64,000 bases of DNA from G963675935 sp963675935. GTDB lineage: Bacteria; Planctomycetota; Planctomycetia; Pirellulales; Thermoguttaceae. Below are positions 43,401 through 51,696 of the stretch, piece after piece (within the stretch, counting starts at the first letter, position 1; every line of letters starts with the position of its first letter). Location of the stretch: contig CAXXPV010000003.1 of the NCBI GenBank assembly GCA_963675935.2, positions 1,674,001-1,738,000 of the forward strand, given 5' to 3'. The notes beneath the pieces were generated by a model that had not been told where the DNA came from, ran no database searches, and saw nothing but the letters and a program-made list of their open reading frames with translations. The position numbers were made by a program, and so were the translations under genes.

Positions 43401-44002
43401 GCGTGTTTGGGACCAAGACGGACGTCGAAGGGCGGTTTTCCGTGCGGCATTGTCATCTTCAATGGACAACGATCCACGTAACCCCGCCGACAGGCGATCC
43501 TCATTTGTTTCTGTATCAACATGTGAATGTCGATCGCGGAAGGGCGCTTCTCGTTACGAATCTGGCTGTGCCTCGCGGTGTCGTTCTGCGTGGAACAGTT
43601 GTCGAGGCCGGCTCGGGGACGCCCATTCAAGGAGTTTGGGTGCAGCCGGAAAATACCGAGAAAAAGACTTCCAAGCCCTCTGAAATCACCCTTGCGGGTC
43701 GCCAAGATACGACCGATGAGCATGGGTGTTTTGAAATTGTTGTCGTGCCTGGCGCCGGCCGTTTAACGGTGACTCCCACGGTGGGGCCTGCTGCAAAACA
43801 TGTACAGCATGCACGAGGAGAGATTGCTTGGAGCAAAATCGAGAATGGCATCCCGGTTATGAAACATTCAGACGGCGATTTGCCCGTGAAGATTGTTTCG
43901 CAGCAAGGGACCGAATTCAAGGAGATCGTCATCGAACTGCGCAAGTCGGAAGCCATGCGCGACGCGGCTGGTTCACCCAACGTAATTCTGAAAGCCAAGT
44001 AG
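40421..44002 (+). CDS. blaR1: BlaR1/MecR1-like M56 peptidase with carboxypeptidase-regulatory-like repeats
   Basis: 1193 residues from the ATG at 40421 (AAAAGGGGAA ribosome site). An N-terminal membrane part and M56 gluzincin domain (zinc motif HELAHVRRFDN at about 243; downstream EREHCCDALVV) is followed by a last membrane helix (about 349-370). The part beyond it is not the penicillin-binding sensor of BlaR1. It has a long domain I do not recognise (about 385-740) and four carboxypeptidase-regulatory-like beta repeats (starting about 755, 852, 956 and 1055, pattern VxGxVxDxxGKPxAGxxV). The BlaI-like repressor upstream is the expected cleavage target. The ligand is unknown. Confidence 0.85.
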   Translation: MTGFRLWQIAGWTMLHYFWIGALLGAAAMVLRRLLQPTSPTVRYTAALGCFFLLCASPIGIAAWATLHVPSQTLPNVALDVAPPSQEFPAVAPENVQSAIAADAPMMHGGGLPPVAEANVHSEPLPQPVAPQEETTWLAAFDPIAARLPWLWLIGSPLTFLLTTAGLLGAERLRRSSRPPADDRTAELCRRLAEAMRISRRVGVAVCDRIAAPILLGVVRPMILLPAAAAGWTPEQLEMVLLHELAHVRRFDNLVNLAQRFLESVLFFHPMVWLVSAWVRREREHCCDALVVSRTGRPHDYAALLVALAETFSTSLSRSRVVSSMAERPLVVRVRQILNKEGSSMRVSSRAISLIFAVTIILAVLCGWYYSCISYAKDDLPKAEDTSRLTLEEILQLLRTNDARFDNLDLKYLKIEKHDIRPSRFNEQRWGEDISQKPKDYWDTRTVKWVRSCSLVVRGKNMILASQFEPELSEKDKYVAPGAFFKEGIIEGIRHQIDNMQLPDDSPAKQSPNYEKQYRVTREPPTWGREMQMAIEFPFGVGFGKRIKSINSVTVRNGKRIIAGDIQIWAEDVSRFEIELDENGLVRKAAILSDVKGHRTQFEVTSSGAIRHGGLLLAKSGTFKRSWQPSPEQMNRGAAPKLQHDFRLEFKSVTQNLSDEQYAKLAEFKIEPLMKIDDEVNGIHGTGAKREDGSVYVKEWGKNTDDSTKKSEVKSEPTAPKANSQSGNSVRETPLESSRNMPTQSKVGKPADAVEGVVVDEAGKPIAGTRVAATAAHDGSQGFPHTHLLGETTSDAEGVFHLQLKNLTPDLLTDQFLRFNIFVIAPGYGVRADYSLGLTGPRRKVTIRLVKEQSPIGGQLLNDKGKPAAGVRVHLRSFQRDFEGGILYPNVDTQAWPESVMTDAQGRFAFRNVGASRDVVSPARMEVEVEIPGDKPKTTYITAADDPKIRVEVLPVVKGTVICQETGKPLANATIFVTDGRQGLIGSVQGVTACVFGTKTDVEGRFSVRHCHLQWTTIHVTPPTGDPHLFLYQHVNVDRGRALLVTNLAVPRGVVLRGTVVEAGSGTPIQGVWVQPENTEKKTSKPSEITLAGRQDTTDEHGCFEIVVVPGAGRLTVTPTVGPAAKHVQHARGEIAWSKIENGIPVMKHSDGDLPVKIVSQQGTEFKEIVIELRKSEAMRDAAGSPNVILKAK

Positions 44003-44168
44003 AACGGAATCCATTCCGTTCCGGGCGTCAATGAACGGCAGATGAGGGCAACGGCTTTCGTGGTTTGCGATTCCCACGACACGGGAGCGTCGAAAAAGTG
44101 CGTTCCCACGCGGAGCATGGGGACGAGAATTTCCGAAAGTCCCGTCCGGCAGACGGAACCTACGGCGA
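44003..44168. repeat. Repeat cluster after the M56 gene
   Basis: Contains GAACGGAATCCATTCCGTTC (44003-44022), a degenerate CGTTCCCACGCGGAGCATGG hairpin (44101-44127) and a single arm of the FecR-type repeat (AGTCCCGTCCGGCAGACGGA, 44138-44161). Three repeat families abut within 160 bp. No gene. Confidence 0.75.
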
Positions 44169-44840
44169 TCAGCTTTTAACTTTTATGCCAATTCCCGCGA
44201 ATGGGTTGTGGTGCTTCTCCTGGCCCACGGTCGTCGGCTCGCCGTGGCCGGGCAGCAAAATCGTCTCGTCGGGCAGGGTGAACAGCTTCGAGCGAATGCC
44301 GAAAACCAGCTTGCGATTGTCGCCGTCGGGGAAATCGGTTCGCCCAATGCTGCCGGCGAAAATCACGTCGCCGACAAACACCACCGCCGGCTCCTCGCCT
44401 TCCCAGAGATAAACGACGTGGCCCACCGAATGGCCGGGTATGGTTCGGACTTGGAACTCGAAGCCAGCCGCCTCGTAAGTGTCGCCGTCTTTGACCGTCA
44501 AGTCGGCTGCTGGGCTAACCAGGGGGGTGCCGAAGCTGGCCGACAGGTTTAGCCAGGGATCGGTCAATTTGGGGGCATCGTCAACGCTGATGACCAGGGG
44601 GCAATTGGGCCAGTGTTTCTTCAGGGCGGCATTTCCGCCGATGTGATCGCTATGGCCGTGGGTGATTAAAATTGCGGCCGGCGTCAATTTGTGCTTTTCC
44701 AGGTGGTGGATTATTTTGTCCGGCTCCAGCCCGGGGTCGATAATTACGCAGTCGGTGCGATCTCGGAGCTGGGCAACATAGGTGTTTTGCTCAAAAAGAT
44801 GCGATACTATGGTGGTGAGTAGCAAATCCGGCTGCTTCAC
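44169..44840 (-). CDS. MBL-fold metallo-hydrolase (glyoxalase II-like)
   Basis: 223 residues from a GTG at 44840 with GAGGAG 9 nt upstream; the longer open frame has no family N-terminus. Zinc motif THGHSDHIGG (about 66-75), then PGHSVGHVVYLWEG, FVGDVIFAGSIGRTDFPDGD and LPGHGEPTTVGQEK, the full set for the YcbL/glyoxalase II-like subgroup. It likely hydrolyses a thioester or related substrate. It lies divergent to the DUF1571 gene. Confidence 0.92.
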   Translation of the reverse strand: MKQPDLLLTTIVSHLFEQNTYVAQLRDRTDCVIIDPGLEPDKIIHHLEKHKLTPAAILITHGHSDHIGGNAALKKHWPNCPLVISVDDAPKLTDPWLNLSASFGTPLVSPAADLTVKDGDTYEAAGFEFQVRTIPGHSVGHVVYLWEGEEPAVVFVGDVIFAGSIGRTDFPDGDNRKLVFGIRSKLFTLPDETILLPGHGEPTTVGQEKHHNPFAGIGIKVKS

Positions 44841-45130
44841 GAAACTGGACTCCTCACGAGGCCGAGGTTTAGGTAAACTGTAGCGATTAGCATTGGGTGG
44901 ATGACCGGGGCGACCATCAACGATTGGGCAATCCGCCCTTGCAGAACGAAGCATTGTAATCCAAACTGAAAGAAAATGCGATAAGGTCGAAGAGGGCCGG
45001 CGACGGAATCGGGGGCATTGGCGGCCATTTCGTACGAAGACATCAAGGAAGACATATTTCAGGCGTCGCCCGCCCGACAAACGGCAGTGTCCGTCAGCAT
45101 GGCGATGACGCACGACAAGGAGGAACATTC

Positions 45131-46054
45131 ATGCCTTTTTCGAGTATGCAAACGCGGCGTTGGCTGTCGGCCGTGGCGGTTTGCGCTGCGGTGGCGGGAA
45201 TCGAGTCGTCGCGGGCGGTTTTGGCTGCCCAACCCGACGAAGCGGCCGCGAAGCCGCGCCCCGCGTATAAATTGGCCGAGCGCTCGGAAGCCGCGCAGGC
45301 GGCCGCCGCGGCGCCGCTGCTAAGCACCGGAAGCGCCACCGAACACCCGCTGATGCCGGTTTTGCGTTGGGCATCCTCGGGCATCGGCGACATCGAGCGG
45401 ATTAACGACTACTCGGCCACCGTGGTGAAACGCGAGCGGATCGGCGGCAAAGTGCTCGACTACGAACACATGTACGTCAAGCTGCGTCAAAAACCCTTTA
45501 GCGTCTACATGTACTTCCTCGCTCCGGGCGATCTCAAAGGCCAGGAAGTGATCTACGTCGAAGGGCAAAACAACGGCAGCATGATGGCGCACGGCGTCGG
45601 CCTGAAAAACACGATGTTCGGCACCGTTCCGCTGAAGCCCGACGGACCGATCGCCATGCGAAACCAGCGTTATCCGATAACCGAGCTTGGCATTCTGAAC
45701 ATGACCCGGCGGTTGGTCGAGGTCGGCGAGCAGGACAAGAAATACGGCGAGTGCGAGGTGAAGTTCTACGAGGGCGCGAAGATCAACGGCGGCAAAAATG
45801 GCGCCCGCGTCTGCACGTGCATCGAGGTCATCCACCCGGTGCCCCGGCGCAACTTCCTCTTCCACCTGGCCCGCATCTTCGTCGATAAGGAACTGAATCT
45901 GCCGATTCGCTACGAGTCGTACGATTGGCCGAAGGAAGCCGGCGGACCGCCCGAGTTGCTCGAAGAGTATACCTATCTCAATCTGAAATTGAACAACGGG
46001 TTCACCGACGCCGATTTCGACACGAAGAATCCGAGCTACAAGTTCGTCCGCTAA
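45131..46054 (+). CDS. DUF1571 domain-containing secreted protein
   Basis: 307 residues with a near-consensus ribosome site (AAGGAGGAA). N-terminal signal peptide (about 1-35, SAVAVCAAVAGIESSRAVLAA), an Ala-rich linker, then the DUF1571 domain (about 90-305: INDYSATVVKRERIGGKVLDYEHMYVKLRQKPFSVYMYFL), which has a LolA/LppX-like flavour. Family members are common in planctomycetes, in the envelope, with unknown function. Confidence 0.88.
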   Translation: MPFSSMQTRRWLSAVAVCAAVAGIESSRAVLAAQPDEAAAKPRPAYKLAERSEAAQAAAAAPLLSTGSATEHPLMPVLRWASSGIGDIERINDYSATVVKRERIGGKVLDYEHMYVKLRQKPFSVYMYFLAPGDLKGQEVIYVEGQNNGSMMAHGVGLKNTMFGTVPLKPDGPIAMRNQRYPITELGILNMTRRLVEVGEQDKKYGECEVKFYEGAKINGGKNGARVCTCIEVIHPVPRRNFLFHLARIFVDKELNLPIRYESYDWPKEAGGPPELLEEYTYLNLKLNNGFTDADFDTKNPSYKFVR

Positions 46055-46086
46055 GGATCGGCGAATTAATTACTGTCGGATTTTGC

Positions 46087-46152
46087 GTGGGGCAGGTTGC
46101 CAACCTGCCTCGAAACCGGAGGCAGACATGGCAGGTTGGCAACCTGCCCCAC
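46087..46152. repeat. Palindromic repeat 'GTGGGGCAGGTTGCCAACCT', paired
   Basis: Arms 46087-46109 and 46130-46152 are perfect complements, each itself containing the dyad GGTTGCCAACC. It lies downstream of the DUF1571 gene. Confidence 0.9.
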
Positions 46153-46263
46153 AGCAATTATTGATTCGCCTGTCCTAATGCCCTTGGCGGCGTACATGGA
46201 GTCAGAAGCGACCTCGCCCCGTGGCCATTGCGGCGGCGAGGTCGTGGCGTTTGAGGACGAATC

Positions 46264-47136
46264 ATGGCAACGGCGAGCAACGTTGCAAACGGCAATAGCC
46301 GGGGGCCAGCGGCCCGCGGTCGTTTGGTGAAAATACTGTGTCGCATCGCCGGCATAGTGCTAATGGCCTATCTCTTGATCGTGGTGGCCGCGATGTTTTT
46401 GGAAGACTCGCTGATCTTCATACCGACGCGTTATCCGGGCGGCGATTGGCAATCAGCCCAGAGGCTCGGGTTGCCCGTCGAAGAAGCTAGCTTCAAGTCG
46501 GCCGACGGCGTCAACCTGCACGGCTGGTATGTGCCTTGCAAGAACGCCAAGGCGGCGGTGTTGTTTTGCCACGGGAATGCGGGCAACATCACCCATCGCG
46601 CCGACATTCTCGCGATATTGCACCGGAAAGTGGGCGTATCGACGTTGATTTTCGACTACCGGGGCTATGGCCGCAGCGAGGGCCGGCCGAACGAGGAGGG
46701 CGTTTTTGCCGACGCCCGCGCCGCCCGGCGGTGGCTGGCCGATCGCGAGAAGATCGCGGAGACCGACGTGGTGGTGATGGGCGAGTCGATCGGCGGGGCC
46801 GTGGCCGTCGACTTGGCCGCGCGCGACGGCGCTCGGGCGTTGGTGTTGGAAAGCACGTTCGACACGTTGGCCAACGTGGCCGCCTACCATCATTCTTGGC
46901 TGCCGATCCGCTGGCTTATGCGGACGAAGCTCGACTCCGCCGGCAAGATCGGCGGTTATCGCGGTCCGTTGTTGCAGGCGCACGGCGACATCGACAGGAT
47001 TATTCCGTTGCGATTCGGTCGGCGGCTTTTCGACGCGGCCGACGAGCCGAAGCAGTTTTTGCTGCTTTCCGGCCACGATCACAACGATCCGATGCCGGAG
47101 GCGTATTACGACGCACTGGCGGAGTTTCTGAAATAA
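46264..47136 (+). CDS. Membrane-anchored alpha/beta hydrolase (ABHD13/Bem46-like)
   Basis: 290 residues. One N-terminal membrane helix (about 28-47, IAGIVLMAYLLIVVAAMFLE) and a hydrolase domain with the oxyanion HGNAGN (about 102-107), DYRGYGRSEG, nucleophile GESIGG (about 178), HGDIDRIIP (acid) and GHDHNDP (histidine). Residues about 11-19 (SRGPAARGR) are encoded by an arm of a dispersed palindrome at 46294-46319, between the ATG and the membrane helix. Either the repeat entered the N-terminal coding region or a downstream start is used, but the nearest ATG (MAYLL) would remove half the helix. Confidence 0.85.
   Translation: MATASNVANGNSRGPAARGRLVKILCRIAGIVLMAYLLIVVAAMFLEDSLIFIPTRYPGGDWQSAQRLGLPVEEASFKSADGVNLHGWYVPCKNAKAAVLFCHGNAGNITHRADILAILHRKVGVSTLIFDYRGYGRSEGRPNEEGVFADARAARRWLADREKIAETDVVVMGESIGGAVAVDLAARDGARALVLESTFDTLANVAAYHHSWLPIRWLMRTKLDSAGKIGGYRGPLLQAHGDIDRIIPLRFGRRLFDAADEPKQFLLLSGHDHNDPMPEAYYDALAEFLK
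46294..46319. repeat. 'AATAGCCGGGGGCCAACGGC' arm inside the hydrolase 5' coding region
   Basis: One A-to-G variant (CCAGCGG). Read as SRGPAARG in the encoded protein. Confidence 0.9.
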
Positions 47137-47472
47137 GTGTGTGGAACAATCGCGCCGGTCCACCTATTCTTTGCCCGCTGCAAACGACGCAACTCCTTGA
47201 CGGCGAGGGCGTAAGGAGTTTCTGTTGCGGAAAGGAGCGGTTGGCCGGATTGTCGCCTTTCGCTCCGCGAAAGCAGCGATGAATTCGCGCTACTTTCGCG
47301 GAGCGAAAGGCGACAATAGGCTTTCCTCAACAAAAAATATGGAGTAATTTAGCAGGACCGGTGAGCCTTTCCACTGGAGAATTGCGCCAAATTTCTTGGT
47401 CCGACTGCGAAGGATTTCTTCTCTTCGCGCAAATATGCTTGTGAGGACGCGGGAACCAACAAGGGAGCTGGC
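47137..47472. other. 336-bp region before the second ECF sigma gene
   Basis: Holds the second 120-bp MITE-like element (47218-47337) and about 130 bp of leader with no recognised feature apart from AAGGGAG before the GTG start. No gene. Confidence 0.6.
47218..47337. repeat. 120-bp MITE-like double palindrome, copy 2
   Basis: Same length and order as 8661-8780: GTTTCTGTTGCGGAAAG left end, inner TCGCCTTTCGCTCCGCGAAA arms, decayed right end (CTTTCCTCAACAAAAAA). Confidence 0.9.
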
Positions 47473-48087
47473 GTGGCGGCCGACGACCAATTCAGCCTGA
47501 TTACGGCTCTGAAGCAACGCGACCGCTCCGCCTGGAGCGCCGCTGTCGATCGCCATCTCGGCGAGGTCTACGGCTTTTTGTTCCACCTTGTTGGGGGCGA
47601 CCGGACAGTCGCGGAAGACCTGAATCAGGAGATTTGGCTGGAAGCGGTGGATGGAATCGAGCGGTGCGATGCGGATCGGGGCAGTTTTCGGAATTGGCTG
47701 TTCGGCATCGCCCGCAGGCGCGTAGCGATGCACTACCGCCGCCGTGCCTTGACTGGGAATCCAATGTCGCTTAGCGGTCAACTTGAAGAGGTTGCCGAAC
47801 TGGAAGACATCTCCATTTTTCCGGAGGAAGTGCTGGAGCAGATAGAACAGCGTTCCGTCGTGCGGGCGGCGATTCTGGCCCTTCCAGACGACCGCCGTAA
47901 GGTGCTGATCTGGAAGTATGTGGAAGGGCTTTCCGTCGAGACTATTGCCGTCCGCATGGGAAGAACCGCCAAGGCGGTCGAGTCGTTGCTCTCCCGATCG
48001 CGGGAGCAGATGCGGGGCCTGCTTGGTGGGTACATGACGCCCTGTGATGACGGACGACGGATCAGCAAGGAGTCGTCCCATGAATAA
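47473..48087 (+). CDS. ECF-type sigma factor (second system)
   Basis: 204 residues from a GTG (AAGGGAG upstream). Region 2 (about 10-85: VYGFLFHLVGGDRTVAEDLNQEIWLEAV ... FRNWLFGIARRRVAMHYRRR) and region 4 (about 125-180: LPDDRRKVLIWKYVEGLSVETIAVRMGRTAKAVESLLSRSREQMR). The last codons overlap the next gene by 8 bp. It is not closely similar to the sigma factor at 4264, so the two systems look independent. Confidence 0.92.
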   Translation: MAADDQFSLITALKQRDRSAWSAAVDRHLGEVYGFLFHLVGGDRTVAEDLNQEIWLEAVDGIERCDADRGSFRNWLFGIARRRVAMHYRRRALTGNPMSLSGQLEEVAELEDISIFPEEVLEQIEQRSVVRAAILALPDDRRKVLIWKYVEGLSVETIAVRMGRTAKAVESLLSRSREQMRGLLGGYMTPCDDGRRISKESSHE

Positions 48088-49936
48088 TCCATTCAATAGC
48101 GATGAGGAAATGCTGGCCCGGTTGGTCCGCGAAGCGGGCGACCCGAGCGTTGCGCCCGACCCGCAATATGCCGAAACGCTCCGGGCGACGATCCTGGATC
48201 GCGTTGGCTCGGCGGGCATCTCGAAATTGTCCACTCTCCCAAAGGAAGAGGAGACCCGTGTGGTTCCTAATATCGTGGAAAGGGTCCGAAAAATGAAACA
48301 CATCGCCAAGCTCGCCGTGGCCGTGACCATCTTTGTGGCCCTCGGCATTTTAGTCTCTTGGATGATGATCGGCGGCGGTTCGACCAACATCGCCTTCGCG
48401 GACGTGGCCAAGGCTTTGGACGGGCTCCGAACCGCCACTTATGACTTCACGTCGGAAATGAAGAATCCGATGGACGGAAAGATGACCACTAACAAGTCAA
48501 AAGGTTTTTTTCTGGCGCCGGGGCGCGAACGTTGCGAGATGTCAATGGGTTCCGGCAAGGACAAAAGCAGCGGCATTATGATCTTAGACTGTCTTGCCGC
48601 GAAAGGCCTTACGCTCGTGCCCGAGCAGAAACTGGCCATCGTGATGAACATTTCGACGACAGAGAAGTCGGCCGGAGGCACGTCGCATATGTTCGATATG
48701 GTGCGGAGGCTCGTTCAGGAGGGAGGTAGCGGCCCGGGCGAGAAAGTCGAGTCGCTTGGCAAGAAGGAAATCGATGGGCGTGTGGCCTTTGGCTTTCGGA
48801 CGCGGAGCAACATGGCCGACGTGACTCTCTGGGCCGATTCACTGACTGCCCGGCTTGTCCGCGTCGATATCGATTATTCCTCGGGCGGTGGTCGCAGCGT
48901 GATGAGCAACTTCCGCTATGACATGGAATTGGACCCGTCATTGTTTAGCCTCGAACCGCCCGCCGGCTATACCGTCCAGACCCAAACCGTGACGATGCCT
49001 GTGGAAGAGGACTTGGTCAACATTCTGCGTCTCATTGCCGAGCACAACAACGGTTCTTTTCCTTCTGTAATCGGGCAAAACAAGGAATACATGCACGCCA
49101 TCCAAGCGGCCTCGCAATCGGAAGCCGAAAAGCTTTTCAAAACACCCGAGACTCAAAAGCTTATGAACGAGCTTAAAGCCAAGTACGGCAAAGATCAGCC
49201 TGGGTTCATGAAGGCGTGGATGAAAGAGTGGATGAAGATGATTGGGCCGCTCACGCAGAAGCACATGAAGGGCATGATGTTCTACGGGATGCTCAAACCC
49301 GAGAACGACTCGCACTACGTCGGGGGCGGGGTGAAGCTGGGCACACCCAATCGGCCCATCTTCTGGTACAAGCCCACGGGGACCGACAAGTACCGTGTGA
49401 TCTATGCCGATCTCAGCGTCAAAGAGGCGACTTCTGCCGAGATTAAGAGCTTCCCCGAAGCGTCCAAGGGCTACACGGAGGAGATGAGGAGCATCGATGC
49501 GGCCATTGAGGACGAGAAGCATTTTATCGAAATGCTGCGCGTTTATGCCGCCGCACAAAATGGCCTGCTGCCGCTGACGCTTGACGCAAGCGACGTCGAG
49601 TCGGGAATTAAGGCCCCGATGGAGAAGGAAATCGAGGCCAAGTATGGCAAGTCACGCGAGGCAAGGATGAAGGCCATGCAAGACGTCGAGTTCATGAAGA
49701 GGTTCATGGCCCCGGCCATGAAGTGTGGCCGAGGTTTCGGTTTTCTTCGCGACTTGAAGCCAGAAAACGACTCGCATTATGCGGGCAAGGACGTGAAGTT
49801 GGGCACGCCCGATAGGCCCATCTTTTGGTATAAGCCCACCGGCTCCGACAAATACCGCGTCATTTACGCCGATCTCAGCGTCAAAGATATGACGCCCGAC
49901 GACGTCAAAAAGTTGCCTGAAGCGAAGACATTATAA
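48080..49936 (+). CDS. Membrane anti-sigma-like protein with LolA-like domain and internal duplication
   Basis: 618 residues from the ATG at 48080 (AAGGAG upstream). A short cytoplasmic part (about 1-72: EEMLARLVREAGDPSVAPDPQYAETLRATILDRV) is followed by one membrane helix (about 74-97) and a LolA/LppX-like periplasmic domain (about 110-305). Two copies of one module follow (about 400-455 and 555-612), each starting LKPENDSHY and containing KLGTPxRPIFWYKPTGxDKYRVIYADLSVK. The 8-bp overlap with the sigma gene supports a sigma/anti-sigma pair. The duplicated module is unknown to me and may sense an envelope ligand. Confidence 0.78.
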   Translation: MNNPFNSDEEMLARLVREAGDPSVAPDPQYAETLRATILDRVGSAGISKLSTLPKEEETRVVPNIVERVRKMKHIAKLAVAVTIFVALGILVSWMMIGGGSTNIAFADVAKALDGLRTATYDFTSEMKNPMDGKMTTNKSKGFFLAPGRERCEMSMGSGKDKSSGIMILDCLAAKGLTLVPEQKLAIVMNISTTEKSAGGTSHMFDMVRRLVQEGGSGPGEKVESLGKKEIDGRVAFGFRTRSNMADVTLWADSLTARLVRVDIDYSSGGGRSVMSNFRYDMELDPSLFSLEPPAGYTVQTQTVTMPVEEDLVNILRLIAEHNNGSFPSVIGQNKEYMHAIQAASQSEAEKLFKTPETQKLMNELKAKYGKDQPGFMKAWMKEWMKMIGPLTQKHMKGMMFYGMLKPENDSHYVGGGVKLGTPNRPIFWYKPTGTDKYRVIYADLSVKEATSAEIKSFPEASKGYTEEMRSIDAAIEDEKHFIEMLRVYAAAQNGLLPLTLDASDVESGIKAPMEKEIEAKYGKSREARMKAMQDVEFMKRFMAPAMKCGRGFGFLRDLKPENDSHYAGKDVKLGTPDRPIFWYKPTGSDKYRVIYADLSVKDMTPDDVKKLPEAKTL

Positions 49937-50059
49937 CCTTGACCACTTAGAAACAGCTCGCCGAGCAGATCGTTTTTAGGATGCGCATGGCCGAGGTGTT
50001 GCATGAACGCCTAGGCGGCCGACACGCCGGCTTCTCGGCCTTTGCTCCAATGGCGTTCC

Positions 50060-50341
50060 TCATTCGATTCCGGCCATCAAAATCGCTTCGTCAGGCAGCA
50101 AGATGGGAATGCCGTCGAGGATCGGATAGAGGAGCGACTTGTCGGCGCGGAGCAAGCCGCCGCCGAGGGGCTGCTCGACGGGCCGGCCCGCGACGTTTTT
50201 TACTTTCCCACCGGCGATTGCACGGTTGATCCGAGCAATTGTTGGATCGCCCGCGACACTCAGCGGGGCGTGGTCCGTCGGACACACGAGAATCGTCAGC
50301 AAGTCTTTTTCGATCTTCGGAGAGTGTGGTTTTCGCGGCAT
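50060..50341 (-). CDS. Trm112 family protein
   Basis: 93 residues. The core (LLTILVCPTDHAPL, LLRADKSLLYPILDGIPILLPDEAI) matches the Trm112/YcaR family, longer than the usual 60 because of a central insert (about 38-62). Only one Cys of the zinc site is present, as in many bacterial members. The role in bacteria is uncertain; it may activate methyltransferases. It lies 43 bp upstream, in transcription order downstream, of the OleB-like gene. Confidence 0.85.
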   Translation of the reverse strand: MPRKPHSPKIEKDLLTILVCPTDHAPLSVAGDPTIARINRAIAGGKVKNVAGRPVEQPLGGGLLRADKSLLYPILDGIPILLPDEAILMAGIE

Positions 50342-50384
50342 TTTTTAGGTTCTCAACGCAACAATCGGCGACGGGAGTCGCCTC

Positions 50385-51281
50385 CTACAGGGCAGCAAGC
50401 GGGTTTCGCATCATAAAATCTTCCATGATCGGGACAATCTGCTCGTGAGCGTCCTCGACCACGTAATGGCCAGCGTCGGCCAAGCGATGCACTTCGGCCT
50501 GCGGCAAAAACTCTAAAAAACGATCGATGAAATTGGGCGTGAAACACCAATCGTGCATGCCCCAGATCAGGCAGACCGGAGACTCGCGGAACTTCGCCAA
50601 ACCCTCTTCAATATTGAGCAGGGTTTGATAGCTGGGGTGTTTGGGCGAAAGTGGAATGTCGAGCACGAACCGGAGCACGGCGACGCGATTCGCCCAGGAA
50701 TCGTAGGGGGCCGAATAGCCCGCCCTGACTGCGGGCGTCATCCGCTCGTGCTTGCACGTCGTTGTGCGAAGAGCCGTCCGCACGAACAGGTTCAACCCTT
50801 GCACGGCAACGGGCCCGAACAGCGGCAGATGGCACAGATGGATCGGCCAAGGGCACGTCGGCATCCGAAACGCGGCCGTGTTCATCAGCACAAACCGCTC
50901 GAACCGCTCGGGCGCCGCGACAGCCGCGCCCATGCCGATCGCGCCGCCCCAATCGTGGGCCACGAGCGTGATATGACGAAGATCGAGCTTTTCGATCAGT
51001 TCGTTCACGTCGGCGCTGCGCCGCGCGAGCCGATAGGAGTAATCCTTGGCGGCCGGCTTGGCGGAAAGTCCGCAGCCGATGTTGTCGATGGCCACGCAGC
51101 GAAAGCGGCCGCGCAGGGCGAGGATCACATCGCGCCAGTAGAACGACCACGTGGGATTTCCGTGGACCATCAGCAGCGTGGGGCCTTCGCCCTCGTCGAT
51201 GTAATGGCAGCGCTGCCCACCGACGACGATTTCGTGGGACTGGAAGGGATAGAGGGGGCGCCAATCGCTGTCGGCCGGCAT
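50385..51281 (-). CDS. Alpha/beta hydrolase, haloalkane dehalogenase / OleB-like
   Basis: 298 residues from the ATG at 51281 (MPADSDWRPLYPF). Motifs: HGNPTWSFYWR (oxyanion hole), IDNIGCGLSAKP, nucleophile Asp in HDWGG (about 110) and GHYVVEDA (histidine). An Asp nucleophile in HDWGG points to dehalogenase-like enzymes, including OleB beta-lactone decarboxylases, but no oleA, oleC or oleD gene is nearby, so the substrate is open. It precedes the Trm112 gene. Confidence 0.85.
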   Translation of the reverse strand: MPADSDWRPLYPFQSHEIVVGGQRCHYIDEGEGPTLLMVHGNPTWSFYWRDVILALRGRFRCVAIDNIGCGLSAKPAAKDYSYRLARRSADVNELIEKLDLRHITLVAHDWGGAIGMGAAVAAPERFERFVLMNTAAFRMPTCPWPIHLCHLPLFGPVAVQGLNLFVRTALRTTTCKHERMTPAVRAGYSAPYDSWANRVAVLRFVLDIPLSPKHPSYQTLLNIEEGLAKFRESPVCLIWGMHDWCFTPNFIDRFLEFLPQAEVHRLADAGHYVVEDAHEQIVPIMEDFMMRNPLAAL

Positions 51282-51620
51282 GGGGAACTCGCTTGTTGAC
51301 CTTAAACGGTACACCATAGCGGATTATGGCCGGCTTCGCAACGTGCCGGCGTTTGCCAGGATTGGCCCGTCGAGCGGCGATTTGCAGCGGGCGTTTTGCA
51401 ACGCTTCACTGAAAATCCATCCTTCGGAAAGCGTAGTCGCGTGTCGCAAGCCGTTGCTACTTTTACGGTTGTGGCGATAGACACAAATTGACTTTTCCCC
51501 TCTTGTGGAAAGACGGCGTTGCAAAACCTCTCCATATTTGGGTGGTTTGTGGCTACACGGATATGGTGTTATGCCGATGCGGAGTAGGTATCGGTGGTTC
51601 GAGATGTCACGGAGCGGTAG

Positions 51621-51696
51621 TAGAAGCGGCGTCCCGCCGCTTATGGAAAAAGAGGAAACCTCGCTTCCGCAACAGCGCGGCGAGACGCCGCGTCTA
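51621..51696. repeat. Palindromic repeat 'TAGAAGCGGCGTCCCGCCGC', paired
   Basis: Arms 51621-51641 and 51674-51696, imperfect complements (TAGACGCGGCGTCTCGCCGC on the other side). Confidence 0.85.

Noticed and set aside
48044..48079. Upstream ATG of the second anti-sigma-like gene
   Set aside because: The ATG at 48080 has a good ribosome site and the typical 8-bp overlap; the upstream extension lies inside the sigma gene with no family match.
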